Program-made: the position numbers and the translations under genes
Shown: positions 11,100 to 23,570 of the stretch, in pieces
Layout: every line of letters begins with the position of its first letter
How positions within the stretch are numbered: the stretch's first letter is position 1
The notes under the pieces: generated by a model
What the model saw: only the letters and a program-made list of their open reading frames with translations
Database searches by the model: none
Told to the model about the DNA's origin: nothing
NCBI GenBank assembly: GCA_033782935.1
Contig: JAWQEG010000259.1
Coordinates: forward strand, 3,822,001-3,886,000
Source: Petrolisthes cinctipes
Lineage: Eukaryota; Arthropoda; Malacostraca; Decapoda; Porcellanidae
Direction: 5' to 3'
DNA: 64,000 bases

Positions 11100-12520
11100 A
11101 AAGTCGATATCTCAAATTCAGTCCCAAAACACCCGAAAATCCGATATTTAGGGGTCCCAGAAGCGATCTGTACATGCCTACTCCGTTTTAGAGTATTTTC
11201 AAAATACATGCTCAAAACATACTGAAAATCGATCTTTTAGGTGCACAAAAGTCGATATGTGCATGCATCTTCAGTACCCGTTTATATCTCAAATTCAGGC
11301 TCAAAACACCCGAAAATTCGATATTTTGGGGTCCCAGAAGCGATCTGTACATGCCTACTCCGTGTTAGAGTATTTTCAAAATTCAGGCCCAAAACATGGT
11401 GAAAATCGATATTTTTGGTGCCCAAAGTCAATATGTGCATGTATCTTCTGTACCCGTTTATATCTCAAATTCAGGCTCAAAACACCCGAAAATTCAATAT
11501 TTTGGGGTCCCAGAAGCAATCTGTACATGCCTACTCAGTGCTAGAATATTTTCAAAATATAGGCTAAAAATATGCTAAAAATCGATCTTTTAGGTGCCAA
11601 AAAGTCGATATCTCAAATTCAGTCCCAAAACACCCGAAAATTCGATATTTAGGGGTTCCAGAAGTGATCTGTACATGCCTACTCCGTGTTAGAGTATTTT
11701 CAAAATACATGCTCAAAACATACTGAAAATAGATCTTTTAGGTGCACAAAAGTCGATATGTGCATGCATCTTCAGTACCCGTTTATATCTCAAATTTAGG
11801 CTCAAAACACCCGAAAATTCAATATTTTGGGGTCCCAGAAGCAATCTGTACATGCCTACTCAGTGTTAGAGTATTTTCAAAATACAGGCCCAAAACATGC
11901 TGAAAATCGATATTTTAGATGCCCAAAGTCAATATGTGCATGTATCTTCTGTACCCGTTTATATCTCAAATTCAGGCTCAAAACACCCGAAAATTCAATA
12001 TTTTGGGGTCCCAGAAGCAATCTGTACATGCCTACACAGTGCTAGAATATTTTCAAAATATAGGCTAAAAACATGATAAAAATCGACATTTTAGGTGCCA
12101 AAAAATCGATATCTCAAATTCAGTCCCAAAACACCCGAAAATTCGATATTTAGAGGTCCCAGAAGGTATCTGTACATGGCTACTCCGTGTTAGAGTATTT
12201 TCAAAATACAGGCCAAAAACATACTGAAAATCGATCTTTTAGGTGCACAAAAGTCGATATGTGCATGCATCTTCAGTACCCGTTTATATCTCAAATTCAG
12301 GCTCAAAACACCCGAAAATTCAATATTTTGGGGTCCCAGAAGCAATCTGTACATGCCTACTCAGTGTTAGAGTATTTTCAAAATACAGGCCCAAAACATG
12401 CTGAAAATCGATATTTTAGATGCCCAAAGTCAATATGTGCATGTATCTTCTGTACCCATTTATATCTCAAATTCAGGCTCAAAACACCCGAAAATTCAAT
12501 ATTTTGGGGTCCCAGAAGCA
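11100..12520 (+). repeat. Segment repeated at +4,932 bp, copy 1
   Basis: This segment matches 16032-17452. Shared rare markers are CATGGTGAAAATCG (11397/16329), AGAAGTGATCTG (11662/16594) and CATGGCTACTCC (12175/17107). The copies separate near 12524, where copy 1 has the 10 bp deletion (TGTACAGTGC) and copy 2 has the full TGTACATGCCTATACAGTGC. Confidence 0.83.
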
Positions 12521-13570
12521 ATCTGTACAGTGCTAGAATATTTTCAAAATATAGGCAAAAAACATGCTAAAAATCGATCTTTTAGGTGCCAAAAAGTCGA
12601 TATCTCAAATTCAGTCCCAAAACACCCGAAAATCCGATATTTAGGGGTCCCAGAAGCGATCTGTACATGCCTACTCCGTTTTAGAGTATTTTCAAAATAC
12701 ATGCTCAAAACATACTGAAAATCGATCTTTTAGGTGCACAAAAGTCGATATGTGCATGCATCTTCAGTACCCGTTTATATCTCAAATTCAGGCTCAAAAC
12801 ACCCGAAAATTCGATATTTTGGGGTCCCAGAAGCGATCTGTACATGCCTACTCCGTGTTAGAGTATTTTCAAAATTCAGGCCCAAAACATGCTGAAAATC
12901 GATATTTTTGGTGCCCAAAGTCAATATGTGCATGTATCTTCTGTACCCGTTTATATCTCAAATTCAGGCTCAAAACACCCGAAAATTCAATATTTTGGGG
13001 TCCCAGAAGCAATCTGTACAGTGCTAGAATATTTTCAAAATATAGGCTAAAAACATGCTAAAAATCGATCTTTTAGGTGCCAAAAAGTCGATATCTCAAA
13101 TTCAGTCCCAAAACACCCGAAAATTCGATATTTAGGGGTCCCAGAAGCGATCTGTACATGCCTACTCCGTGTTAGAGTATTTTCAAAATACATGCTTAAA
13201 ACATACTGAAAATCGATCATTTAGGTGCACAAAAGTCGATATGTGCATGCATCTTCAGTACCCGTTTATATCTCAAATTCAGGCTCAAAACACCCGAAAA
13301 TTCAATATTTTGGGGTCCCAGAAGCAATCTGTACATGCCTACACAGTGCTAGAAATTTTTCAAAATATAGGCTAAAAACATGCTAAAAATCGATCTTTTA
13401 GGTGCCAAAAAATCGATATCTCAAATTCAGTCCCATAACACCCGAAAATTCGATATTTAGAGGTCCCAGAAGGTATCTGTACATGCCTACTCCGTGTTAG
13501 AGTATTTTCAAAATACAGGCCAAAAACATACTGAAAATCGATCTTTTAGGTGCACAAAAGTCGATATGTG
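12470..13570 (+). repeat. Segment repeated at +2,132 bp, copy 1
   Basis: This segment matches 14602-15702. Shared markers are ATAGGCAAAAAACATGC (12551/14683), CTCCGTTTTAGAG (12674/14806), ATGCTTAAAACATACTG (13192/15324) and AGAAATTTTTC (13351/15483). The copies diverge after about 13565, where copy 1 follows the A2 form and copy 2 the A1 form. Confidence 0.83.
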
Positions 13571-15330
13571 CATGCATCTTCAGTACCCGTTTATATCTCA
13601 AATTCAGGCTCAAAACACCCGAAAATTCAATATTTTGGGGTCCCAGAAGCAATCTGTACATGCCTACTCAGTGTTAGAGTATTTTCAAAATACAGGCCCA
13701 AAACATGCTGAAAATCGATATTTTAGATGCCCAAAGTCAATATGTGCATGTATCTTCTGTACCCGTTTATATCTCAAATTCAGGCTCAAAACACCCGAAA
13801 ATTCAATATTTTGGGGTCCCAGAAGCAATCTGTACATGCCTATACAGTGCTAGAATATTTTCAAAATATAGGCTAAAAACATGCTAAAAATCGATCTTTT
13901 AGGTGCCAAAAAGTCGATATCTCAAATTCAGTCCCAAAACACCCGAAAATTCGATATTTTGGGGTCTCAGAAGCTATCTGTACATGCCTACTCAGTGTTA
14001 GAGTATTTTCAAAATACAGGCCCAAAACATGCTGAAAATCGATATTTTTGATGCCCAAAGTCAATATGTGCATGTATCTTCTGTACCCGTTTATATCTCA
14101 AATTCAGGCTCAAAACATCCGAAAATTCATTATTTTGGGGTCCCTGAAGCAATCTGTACATGCCTACTCAGTGCTAGAATATTTTCAAAATATAGGCTAA
14201 AAACATGCTAAAAATCGATCTTTTAGGTGCCAAAAAGTCGATATCTCAAATTCAGTCCCAAAATACCCGAAAATTCGATATTTAGGGGTCCCAGAAGCGA
14301 TCTGTACATGCATACTCCGTGTTAGAGTATTTTCAAAATACAGGCCAAAAACATACTGAAAATCGATCTTTTAGGTGCACAAAGGTCGATATGTGCATGC
14401 ATCTTCTGTACCCGTTTATATCTCAAATTCTGGCCCTAAACACCCGAAAAATCGATATTTTGGGGTCCCAGAAGCGATCTGTACATGCCTACTCCGTGTT
14501 AGAGTATTTTCAAAATTCAGGCCCAAAACATGCTGAAAATCGATATTTTTGGTGCCCAAAGTCAATATGTGCATGTATCTTCTGTACCCGTTTATATCTC
14601 AAATTCAGGCTCAAAACACCCGAAAATTCAATATTTTGGGGTCCCAGAAGCAATCTGTACAGTGCTAGAATATTTTCAAAATATAGGCAAAAAACATGCT
14701 AAAAATCGATCTTTTAGGTGCCAAAAAGTCGATATCTCAAATTCAGTCCCAAAACACCCGAAAATCCGATATTTAGGGGTCCCAGAAGCGATCTGTACAT
14801 GCCTACTCCGTTTTAGAGTATTTTCAAAATACATGCTCAAAACATACTGAAAATCGATCTTTTAGGTGCACAAAAGTCGATATGTGCATGCATCTTCAGT
14901 ACCCGTTTATATCTCAAATTCAGGCTCAAAACACCCGAAAATTCGATATTTTGGGGTCCCAGAAGCGATCTGTACATGCCTACTCCGTGTTAGAGTATTT
15001 TCAAAATTCAGGCCCAAAACATGCTGAAAATCGATATTTTTGGTGCCCAAAGTCAATATGTGCATGTATCTTCTGTACCCGTTTATATCTCAAATTCAGG
15101 CTCAAAACACCCGAAAATTCAATATTTTGGGGTCCCAGAAGCAATCTGTACAGTGCTAGAATATTTTCAAAATATAGGCTAAAAACATGCTAAAAATCGA
15201 TCTTTTAGGTGCCAAAAAGTCGATATCTCAAATTCAGTCCCAAAACACCCGAAAATTCGATATTTAGGGGTCCCAGAAGCGATCTGTACATGCCTACTCC
15301 GTGTTAGAGTATTTTCAAAATACATGCTTA
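13487..15330 (+). repeat. Segment repeated at +4,608 bp, copy 2
   Basis: This is the second copy of 8879-10720. Its first ~830 bp also resemble 17112-17943 at a 3,625 bp offset, with the same TTCATTATTTTGGGG and TGCCTATACAGTGC markers. The segment therefore has three copies at unequal spacing, so the array here is a mosaic rather than one regular large unit. Confidence 0.83.
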
Positions 15331-15702
15331 AAACATACTGAAAATCGATCATTTAGGTGCACAAAAGTCGATATGTGCATGCATCTTCAGTACCCGTTTA
15401 TATCTCAAATTCAGGCTCAAAACACCCGAAAATTCAATATTTTGGGGTCCCAGAAGCAATCTGTACATGCCTACACAGTGCTAGAAATTTTTCAAAATAT
15501 AGGCTAAAAACATGCTAAAAATCGATCTTTTAGGTGCCAAAAAATCGATATCTCAAATTCAGTCCCATAACACCCGAAAATTCGATATTTAGAGGTCCCA
15601 GAAGGTATCTGTACATGCCTACTCCGTGTTAGAGTATTTTCAAAATACAGGCCAAAAACATACTGAAAATCGATCTTTTAGGTGCACAAAAGTCGATATG
15701 TG
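14602..15702 (+). repeat. Segment repeated at +2,132 bp, copy 2
   Basis: This is the partner of 12470-13570. It overlaps the end of the 4,608 bp-offset copy, so the interval 14.6-15.3 kb belongs to two duplication families at once. That overlap shows successive rounds of unequal exchange. Confidence 0.8.
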
Positions 15703-16031
15703 CATGCATCTTCTGTACCCGTTTATATCTCAAATTCTGGCCCTAAACACCCGAAAATTCGATATTTTGGGGTCCCAGAAGCGATCTGTACATGCCTACT
15801 CCGTGTTAGAGTATTTTCAAAATTCAGGCCCAAAACATGCTGAAAATCGATATTTTTGGTGCCCAAAGTCAATATGTGCATGTATCTTCTGTACCCGTTT
15901 ATATCTCAAATTCAGGCTCAAAACACCCGAAAATTCAATATTTTGGGGTCCCAGAAGCAATCTGTACAGTGCTAGAATATTTTCAAAATATAGGCTAAAA
16001 ACATGCTAAAAATCGATCTTTTAGGTGCCAA

Positions 16032-17452
16032 AAAGTCGATATCTCAAATTCAGTCCCAAAACACCCGAAAATCCGATATTTAGGGGTCCCAGAAGCGATC
16101 TGTACATGCCTACTCCGTTTTAGAGTATTTTCAAAATACATGCTCAAAACATACTGAAAATAGATCTTTTAGGTGCACAAAAGTCGATATGTGCATGCAT
16201 CTTCAGTACCCGTTTATATCTCAAATTCAGGCTCAAAACACCTGAAAATTCGATATTTTGGGGTCCCAGAAGCGATCTGTACATGCCTACTCCGTGTTAG
16301 AGTATTTTCAAAATTCAGGCCCAAAACATGGTGAAAATCGATATTTTTGGTGCCCAAAGTCAATATGTGCATGTATCTTCTGTACCCGTTTATATCTCAA
16401 ATTCAGGCTCAAAACACCCGAAAATTCAATATTTTGGGGTCCCAGAAGCAATCTGTACATGCCTACTCAGTGCTAGAATATTTTCAAAATATAGGCTAAA
16501 AATATGCTAAAAATCGATCTTTTAGGTGCCAAAAAGTCGATATCTCAAATTCAGTCCCAAAACACCCGAAAATTCGATATTTAGGGGTTCCAGAAGTGAT
16601 CTGTACATGCCTACTCCGTGTTAGAGTATTTTCAAAATACATGCTCAAAACATACTGAAAATCGATCTTTTAGGTGCACAAAAGTCGATATGTGCATGCA
16701 TCTTCAGTACCCGTTTATATCTCAAATTCAGGCTCAAAACACCCGAAAATTCAATATTTTGGGGTCCCAGAAGCAATCTGTACATGCCTACTCAGTGTTA
16801 GAGTATTTTCAAAATACAGGCCCAAAACATGCTGAAAATCGATATTTTAGATGCCCAAAGTCAATATGTGCATGTATCTTCTGTACCCGTTTATATCTCA
16901 AATTCAGGCTCAAAACACCCGAAAATTCAATATTTTGGGGTCCCAGAAGCAATCTGTACATGCCTACACAGTGCTAGAATATTTTCAAAATATAGGCTAA
17001 AAACATGCTAAAAATCGACATTTTAGGTGCCAAAAAATCGATATCTCAAATTCAGTCCCAAAACACCCGAAAATTCGATATTTAGAGGTCCCAGAAGGTA
17101 TCTGTACATGGCTACTCCGTGTTAGAGTATTTTCAAAATACAGGCCAAAAACATACTGAAAATCGATCTTTTAGGTGCACAAAAGTCGATATGTGCATGC
17201 ATCTTCAGTACCCGTTTATATCTCAAATTCAGGCTCAAAACACCCGAAAATTCAATATTTTGGGGTCCCAGAAGCAATCTGTACATGCCTACTCAGTGTT
17301 AGAGTATTTTCAAAATACAGGCCCAAAACATGCTGAAAATCGATATTTTAGATGCCCAAAGTCAATATGTGCATGTATCTTCTGTACCCGTTTATATCTC
17401 AAATTCAGGCTCAAAACACCCGAAAATTCAATATTTTGGGGTCCCAGAAGCA
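16032..17452 (+). repeat. Segment repeated at +4,932 bp, copy 2
   Basis: This is the partner of 11100-12520, with the same CATGGTGAAAATCG, AGAAGTGATCTG and CATGGCTACTCC markers. A TAGATC variant in GAAAATAGATC lies near 16161 here but near 11729 in copy 1. Those are non-equivalent positions, which suggests patchwork exchange between neighbouring monomers. Confidence 0.8.
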
Positions 17453-17943
17453 ATCTGTACATGCCTATACAGTGCTAGAATATTTTCAAAATATAGGCTA
17501 AAAACATGCTAAAAATCGATCTTTTAGGTGCCAAAAAGTCGATAACCCAAATTCAGTCCCAAAACACCCGAAAATTCGATATTTTGGGGTCCCAGAAGCT
17601 ATCTGTACATGCCTACTCAGTGTTAGAGTATTTTCAAAATACAGGCCCAAAACATGCTGAAAATCGATATTTTTGATGCCCAAAGTCAATATGTGCATGT
17701 ATCTTCTGTACCCGTTTATATCTAAAATTCAGGCTCAAAACATCCGAAATTTCATTATTTTGGGGTCCCTGAAGCAATCTGTACATGCCTACTCAGTGCT
17801 AGAATATTTTCAAAATATAGGCTAAAAACATGCTAAAAATCGATCTTTTAGGTGCCAAAAAGTCGATATCTCAAATTCAGTCCCAAAATACCCGAAAATT
17901 CGATATTTAGGGGTCCCAGAAGCGATCAGTACATGCCTACTCC
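17112..17943 (+). repeat. Third copy of the 13.5 kb segment (3,625 bp offset)
   Basis: This segment shares TGCCTATACAGTGC and TTCATTATTTTGGGGTCCC with copies at about 8.9 and 13.5 kb. It has drifted more: GATAACCCAAATTC at about 17542 replaces GATATCTCAAATTC, TCTAAAATTC replaces TCTCAAATTC near 17723, and GATCAGTACATG appears near 17925. Confidence 0.8.
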
Positions 17944-17999
17944 GTGTTAGAGTATTTTCAAAATACATGCTCAAAACATACTGAAAATCGATCTTTTAG

Positions 18000-20900
18000 G
18001 TGCACAAAAGTCGATATGTGCATGCATCTTCAGTACCCGTTTATATCTCAAATTCAGGCTCAAAACACCCGAAAATTCGATATTTTGTGGTCCCAGAAGC
18101 GATCTGTACATGCCTACTCCGTGTTAGAGTATTTTCAAAATTCAGGCCCAAAACAAGCTGAAAATCGATATTTTTGGTGCCCAAAGTCAATATGTGCATG
18201 TATCTTCTGTACCCGTTTATATCTCAAATTCAGGCTCAAAACACCCGAAAATTCAATATTTTGGGGTCCCAGAAGCAATCTGTACATGCCTACTCAGTGC
18301 TAGAGTATTTTCAAAATATAGGCTAAAAACATGCTAAAAATCGATCTTTTAGGTGCCAAAAAGTCGATATCTCAAATTCAGTCCCAAAACACCCGAAAAT
18401 TCGATATTTAGGGGTCCCAGAAGCGATCTGTACATGCCTACTCCGTGTTAGAGTATTTTCAAAATACATGCTCAAAACATACTGAAAATCGATCTTTTAG
18501 GTGCACAAAAGTCGATATGTGTATGTATCTTCAGTACCCGTTTATATCTCAAATTCAGGCTCAAAACACCCGAAAATTCAATATTTTGGGGTCCCAGAAG
18601 CAATCTGTACATGCCTACACAGTGCTAGAATATTTTCAAAATATAGGCTAAAAACATGCTAAAAATCGACATTTTAGGTGCCAAAAAATCGATATATCAA
18701 ATTCAGTCCAAAAACACCCGAAAATTCGATATTTAGAGGTCCCAGAAGGTATCTGTACATGCTTACTCCGTGTTAGAGTATTTTAAAAATACAGGATAAA
18801 AACATACTGAAAATCGATATTTTAGGTGCCCAAAAGTCGATATGTGCATGCATCTTCTGTACCCGTTTATATCTCAAATTCTGGCCCTAAACACCCGAAA
18901 ATTCGATATTTTGGGGGTCCCAGAAGCGATCTGTACATGCCTACTCCGTGTTAGAGTATTTTCAAAATTCAGGCCCAAAACATGCTGAAAATCGATATTT
19001 TTGGTGCCCAAAGTCAATATGTGCATGTATCTTCTGTACCCGTTTATATCTCAAATTCAGGCTCAAAACACCCGAAAATTCAATATTTTGGGGTCCCAGA
19101 AGCAATCTGTACATGCCTACTCAGTGCTAGAATATTTTCAAAATATAGGCTAAAAACATGCTAAAAATCGATCTTTTAGGTGCCAAAAAGTCGATATCTC
19201 AAATTCAGTCCCAAAACACCCGAAAATTCGATATTTAGGGGTCCCAGAAGCGATCTGTACATGCCTACTCCGTGTTAGAGTATTTTCAAAATACATGCTC
19301 AAAACATACTGAAAATCGATCTTTTAGGTGCACAAAAGTCGATATGTGCATGCATCTTCAGTACCCGTTAATATCTCAAATTCAGGCTCAAATCACCCGA
19401 AAATTCAATATTTTGGGGTCCCATAAGCAATCTGTACATGCCTACTCAGTGTTAGAGTATTTTCAAAATACAGGCCCAATACATGCTGAAAATCGATATT
19501 TTAGATGCCCAAAGTCATTATGTGCATGTATCTTCTGTACCCGTTTATATCTCAAATTCAGGCTCAAAACACCCGAAAATTCAATATTTTGGGGTCCCAG
19601 AAGCAATCTGTACATGCATACACAGTGCTAGAATATTTTCAAAATATAGGCTAAAAACATGCTAAAAATCGACATTTTAGGTGCCAAAAAATCGATATCT
19701 CAAATTCAGTCCCAAAACACCCGAAAATTCGATATTTAGAGGTCCCAGAAGGTATCTGTACATGCCTACTCAGTGTTAGAGTATTTTCAAAATACAAGCC
19801 CAAAACATGCTGAAAATCGATATTTTTGATGCCCAAAGTCAATATGTGCATGTATCTTCTGTACAAGTTTATATCTCAAATTCAGGCTCAAAACATCCGA
19901 AAATTCAATATTTTGGGGTCCCTGAAGCAATCTGTACATGCCTACTCAATGCTAGAATATTTTCAAAATATAGGCTAAAAACATGCTAAAAATCGATCTT
20001 TTAGGTGCCAAAAAGTCGATATCTCAAATTCAGTCCCAAAATACCCGAAAATTCGATATTTAGGGGTCCCAGAAGCGATCTGTACATGCCTACTCCGTGT
20101 TAGAGTATTTTCAAAATACATGCTCAAAACATACTGAAAATCGATCTTTTAGGTGCACAAAAGTCGATATGTGCATGCATCTTCAGTACCCGTTTATATC
20201 TCAAATTCAGGCTCAAAACACCCGAAAATTCGTTATTTTGAGGTCCCAGAAGCAATCTGTACATGCCTACTCCGTGTTAGAGTATTTTCAAAATTCAGGC
20301 CAAAAACATGCTGAAAATCGATATTTTTGGTGCCCAAAGTCAATATGTGCATGTATTTTCTGTACCCGTTTATATCTCAAATTCAGGCTCAAAACACCCG
20401 AAAATTCAATATTTTGGGGTCCCAGAAGCAATCTGTACATGCCTACTCAGTGCTAGAGTATTTTCAAAATATAGGCTAAAAACATGCTAAAAATCGATCT
20501 TTTAGGTGCCAAAAAGTCGATATCTCAAATTCAGTCCCAAAACACGCGAAAATTCGATATTTAGGGGTTCCAGAAGCGATCTGTAGATGCCTACTCCGTG
20601 TTAGAGTATTTTCAAAATACATGCTCAAAACATACTGAAAATCGATCTTTTAGGTGCACAAAAGTCGATATGTGCATGCATCTTCAGTACCCGTTTATAT
20701 CTCAAATTCAGGCTCAAAACACCCGAAAATTCAATATTTTGGGGTCCCAGAAGCAATCTGTACATGCCTACTCAGTGTTAGAGTATTTTCAAAATACAGG
20801 CCCAAAACATGCTGAAAATCGATATTTTAGATGCCCAAAGTCATTATGTGCATGTATCTTCTGTACCCGTTTATATCTCAAATTCAGGATCAAAACACCC

Positions 20901-23570
20901 GAAAATTCAATATTTTGGGGTCCCAGAAGCTATCTGTACATGCCTACACAGTGCTAGAATATTTTCAAAATATAGGCTAAAAACATGCTAAAAATCGACA
21001 TTTTAGGTGCCAAAAAATCGATATCTCAAATTCAGTCCCAAAACACCCGAAAATTCGATATTTAGAGGTCCCAGAAGGTATCTGTACATGCCTACTCCGT
21101 GTTAGAGTATTTTCAAAATACAGGCCAAAAACATACTGAAAATCGATCTTTTAGGTGCCCAAAAGACGATATGTGCATGCATCTTCTGTACCCGTTTATA
21201 TCTCAAATTCTGGCCCTAAACACCCGAAAATTCGATATTTTGGGGTCCCAGAAGCGATCTGTACATGCCTACTCCGTGTTAGAGCATTTTCAAAATTCAG
21301 GCCCAAAACATGCTGAAAATCGATATTTTTGGTGCCCAAAGTCAATATGTGCATGTATCTTCTGTACCCGTTTATATCTCAAATTCAGGCTCAAAACACC
21401 CGAAAATTCAATATTTTGGGGTCCCAGAAGCTATCTGTACATGCCTACACAGTGCTAGAATATTTTCAAAATATAGGCTAAAAACATGCTAAAAATCGAC
21501 ATTTTAGGTGCCAAAAAATCGATATCTCAAATTCAGTCCCAAAACACCCGAAAATTCGATATTTAGAGGTCCCAGAAGGTATCTGTACATGCCTACTCCG
21601 TGTTAGAGTATTTTCAAAATACAGGCCAAAAACATACTGAAAATCGATCTTTTAGGTGCCCAAAAGTCGATATGTGCATGCATCTTCTGTACCCGTTTAT
21701 ATCTCAAATTCTGGCCCTAAACACCCGAAAGTTCGATATTTTGGGGTCCCAGAAGCGATCTGTACATGCCTACTCCGTGTTAGAGCATTCTCAAAATTCA
21801 GGCCCAAAACATGCTGAAAATCGATATTTTTGGTGCATGTATCTTCTGTACCCGTTTATATCTCAAATTCAGGCTCAAAACACCCGAAAATTCAATATTT
21901 TGGGGTCCCAGAAGCAATATGTACATGCCTACTCAGTGCTAGAATATTTTCAAAATATAGGCTAAAAACATGCTAAAAATCGATCTTTTAGGTGCCAAAA
22001 AGTCGATATCTCAAATTCAGTCCCAAAACACCCGAAAATTCGATATTTAGGGGTCCCAGAAGCGATCTGTACATGCCTACTCAGTGTTAGAGTATTTTCA
22101 AAATACAGGCCCAAAACATGCTGAAAATCGATATTTTTGATGCCCAAAGTCAATATGTGCATGTATCTTCTGTACCCGTTTATATCTCAAATTCAGGCTC
22201 AAAACATCCGAAAATTCAATATTTTGGGGTCCCTGAAGCAATCTGTACATGCCTACTCAGTGCTAGAATATTTTCAAAATATAGGCTAAAAACATGCTAA
22301 AAATCGATCTTTTAGGTGCCAAAAAGTCGATATCTCAAATTCAGTCCCAAAATACCCGAAAATTCGATATTTAGGGGTCCCAGAAGCGATCTGTACATGC
22401 CTACTCCGTGTTAGAGTATTTTCAAAATACAGGCCAAAAACATACTGAAAATCGATCTTTTAGGTGCCCAAAAGTCGATATGTGCATGCATCTTCTGTAC
22501 CCGTTTATATCTCAAATTCTGGCCCTAAACACCCGAAAATTCGATATTTTGGGGTCCCAGAAGCGATCTGTACATGCCTACTCCGTGTTAGAGTATTTTC
22601 AAAATACAGGCCCAAAACATGCTGAAAATCGATATTTTAGATGCCCAAAGTCAATATGTGCATATATTTTCTGTACCCGTTTATATCTCAAATTCAGGCT
22701 CAAAACACCCGAAAATTCAATATTTTGGGGTCCCAGAAGCAATCTGTACATGCCTACACAGTGCTAGAATATTTTCATAATATAGGATAAAAACATGCTA
22801 AAAATCGACATTTTAGGTGTCAAAAAATCGATATCTCAAATTCAGTCCCAAAACACCCGAAAATTCGATATTTAGAGGTCCCAGAAGGTATCTGTACATG
22901 CCTACTCCGTGTTAGAGTATTTTCAAAATACAGGCCAAAAACATACTGAAAATCGATCTTTTAGGTGCCCAAAAGTCGATATGTGCATGCATCTTCTGTA
23001 CCCGTTTATATCTCAAATTCTGGCCCTAAACACCCGAAAATTCGATATTTTGGGGTCCCAGAAGCGATCTGTACATGCCTACTCCGTGTTAGAGTATTTT
23101 CAAAATACATGCTCAAAACATACTGAAAATCGATCTTTTAGGTGCACAAAAGTCGATATGTGTATGCATCTTCAGTACCCGTTTATATCTCAAATTCAGG
23201 CTCAAAACACCCGAAAATTCAATATTTTGGGGTCCCAGAAGCAATCTGTACATGCCTACTCAGTGTTAGAGTATTTTCAAAATACAGGCCCAAAACATGC
23301 TGAAAATCGATATTTTAGATGCCCAAAGTCAATATGTGCATGTATCTTCTGTACCCGTTTATATCTCAAATTCAGGCTCAAAACACCCGAAAATTCAATA
23401 TTTTGGGGTCCCAGAAGCAATCTGTACATGCCTACACAGTGCTAGAATATTTTCAAAATATAGGCTAAAAATATGCTAAAAATCGACATTTTAGGTGTCA
23501 AAAAATCGATATCTCAAATTCAGTCCCAAAACACCCGAAAATTCGATATTTAGAGGTCCCAGAAGGTATC
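18000..23570 (+). repeat. Ordinary left-arm trimer array
   Basis: Regular A-B-C array with scattered substitutions. I traced no long private duplication here. Notable single events are an extra G in TTTTGGGGGTCCC near 18911, a 17 bp deletion at about 21837, and an A1-A2-B2 run at 22896-23444 without an intervening B-C pair. That run leaves the longest open frame of the window (178 codons, 22909-23445) by chance of phase. Confidence 0.85.

Noticed and set aside
22909..23445. Longest open frame, 178 codons, and many 60-157 codon frames on both strands
   Set aside because: All are made of repeated monomer translations. They arise because the A monomer (177 bp) and the trimer (501 bp) are multiples of three. 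They begin and end at fixed repeat positions, occur in overlapping frames of the same bases, and end wherever B or C shifts the phase. No domain, promoter or codon signal separates any one from the rest.
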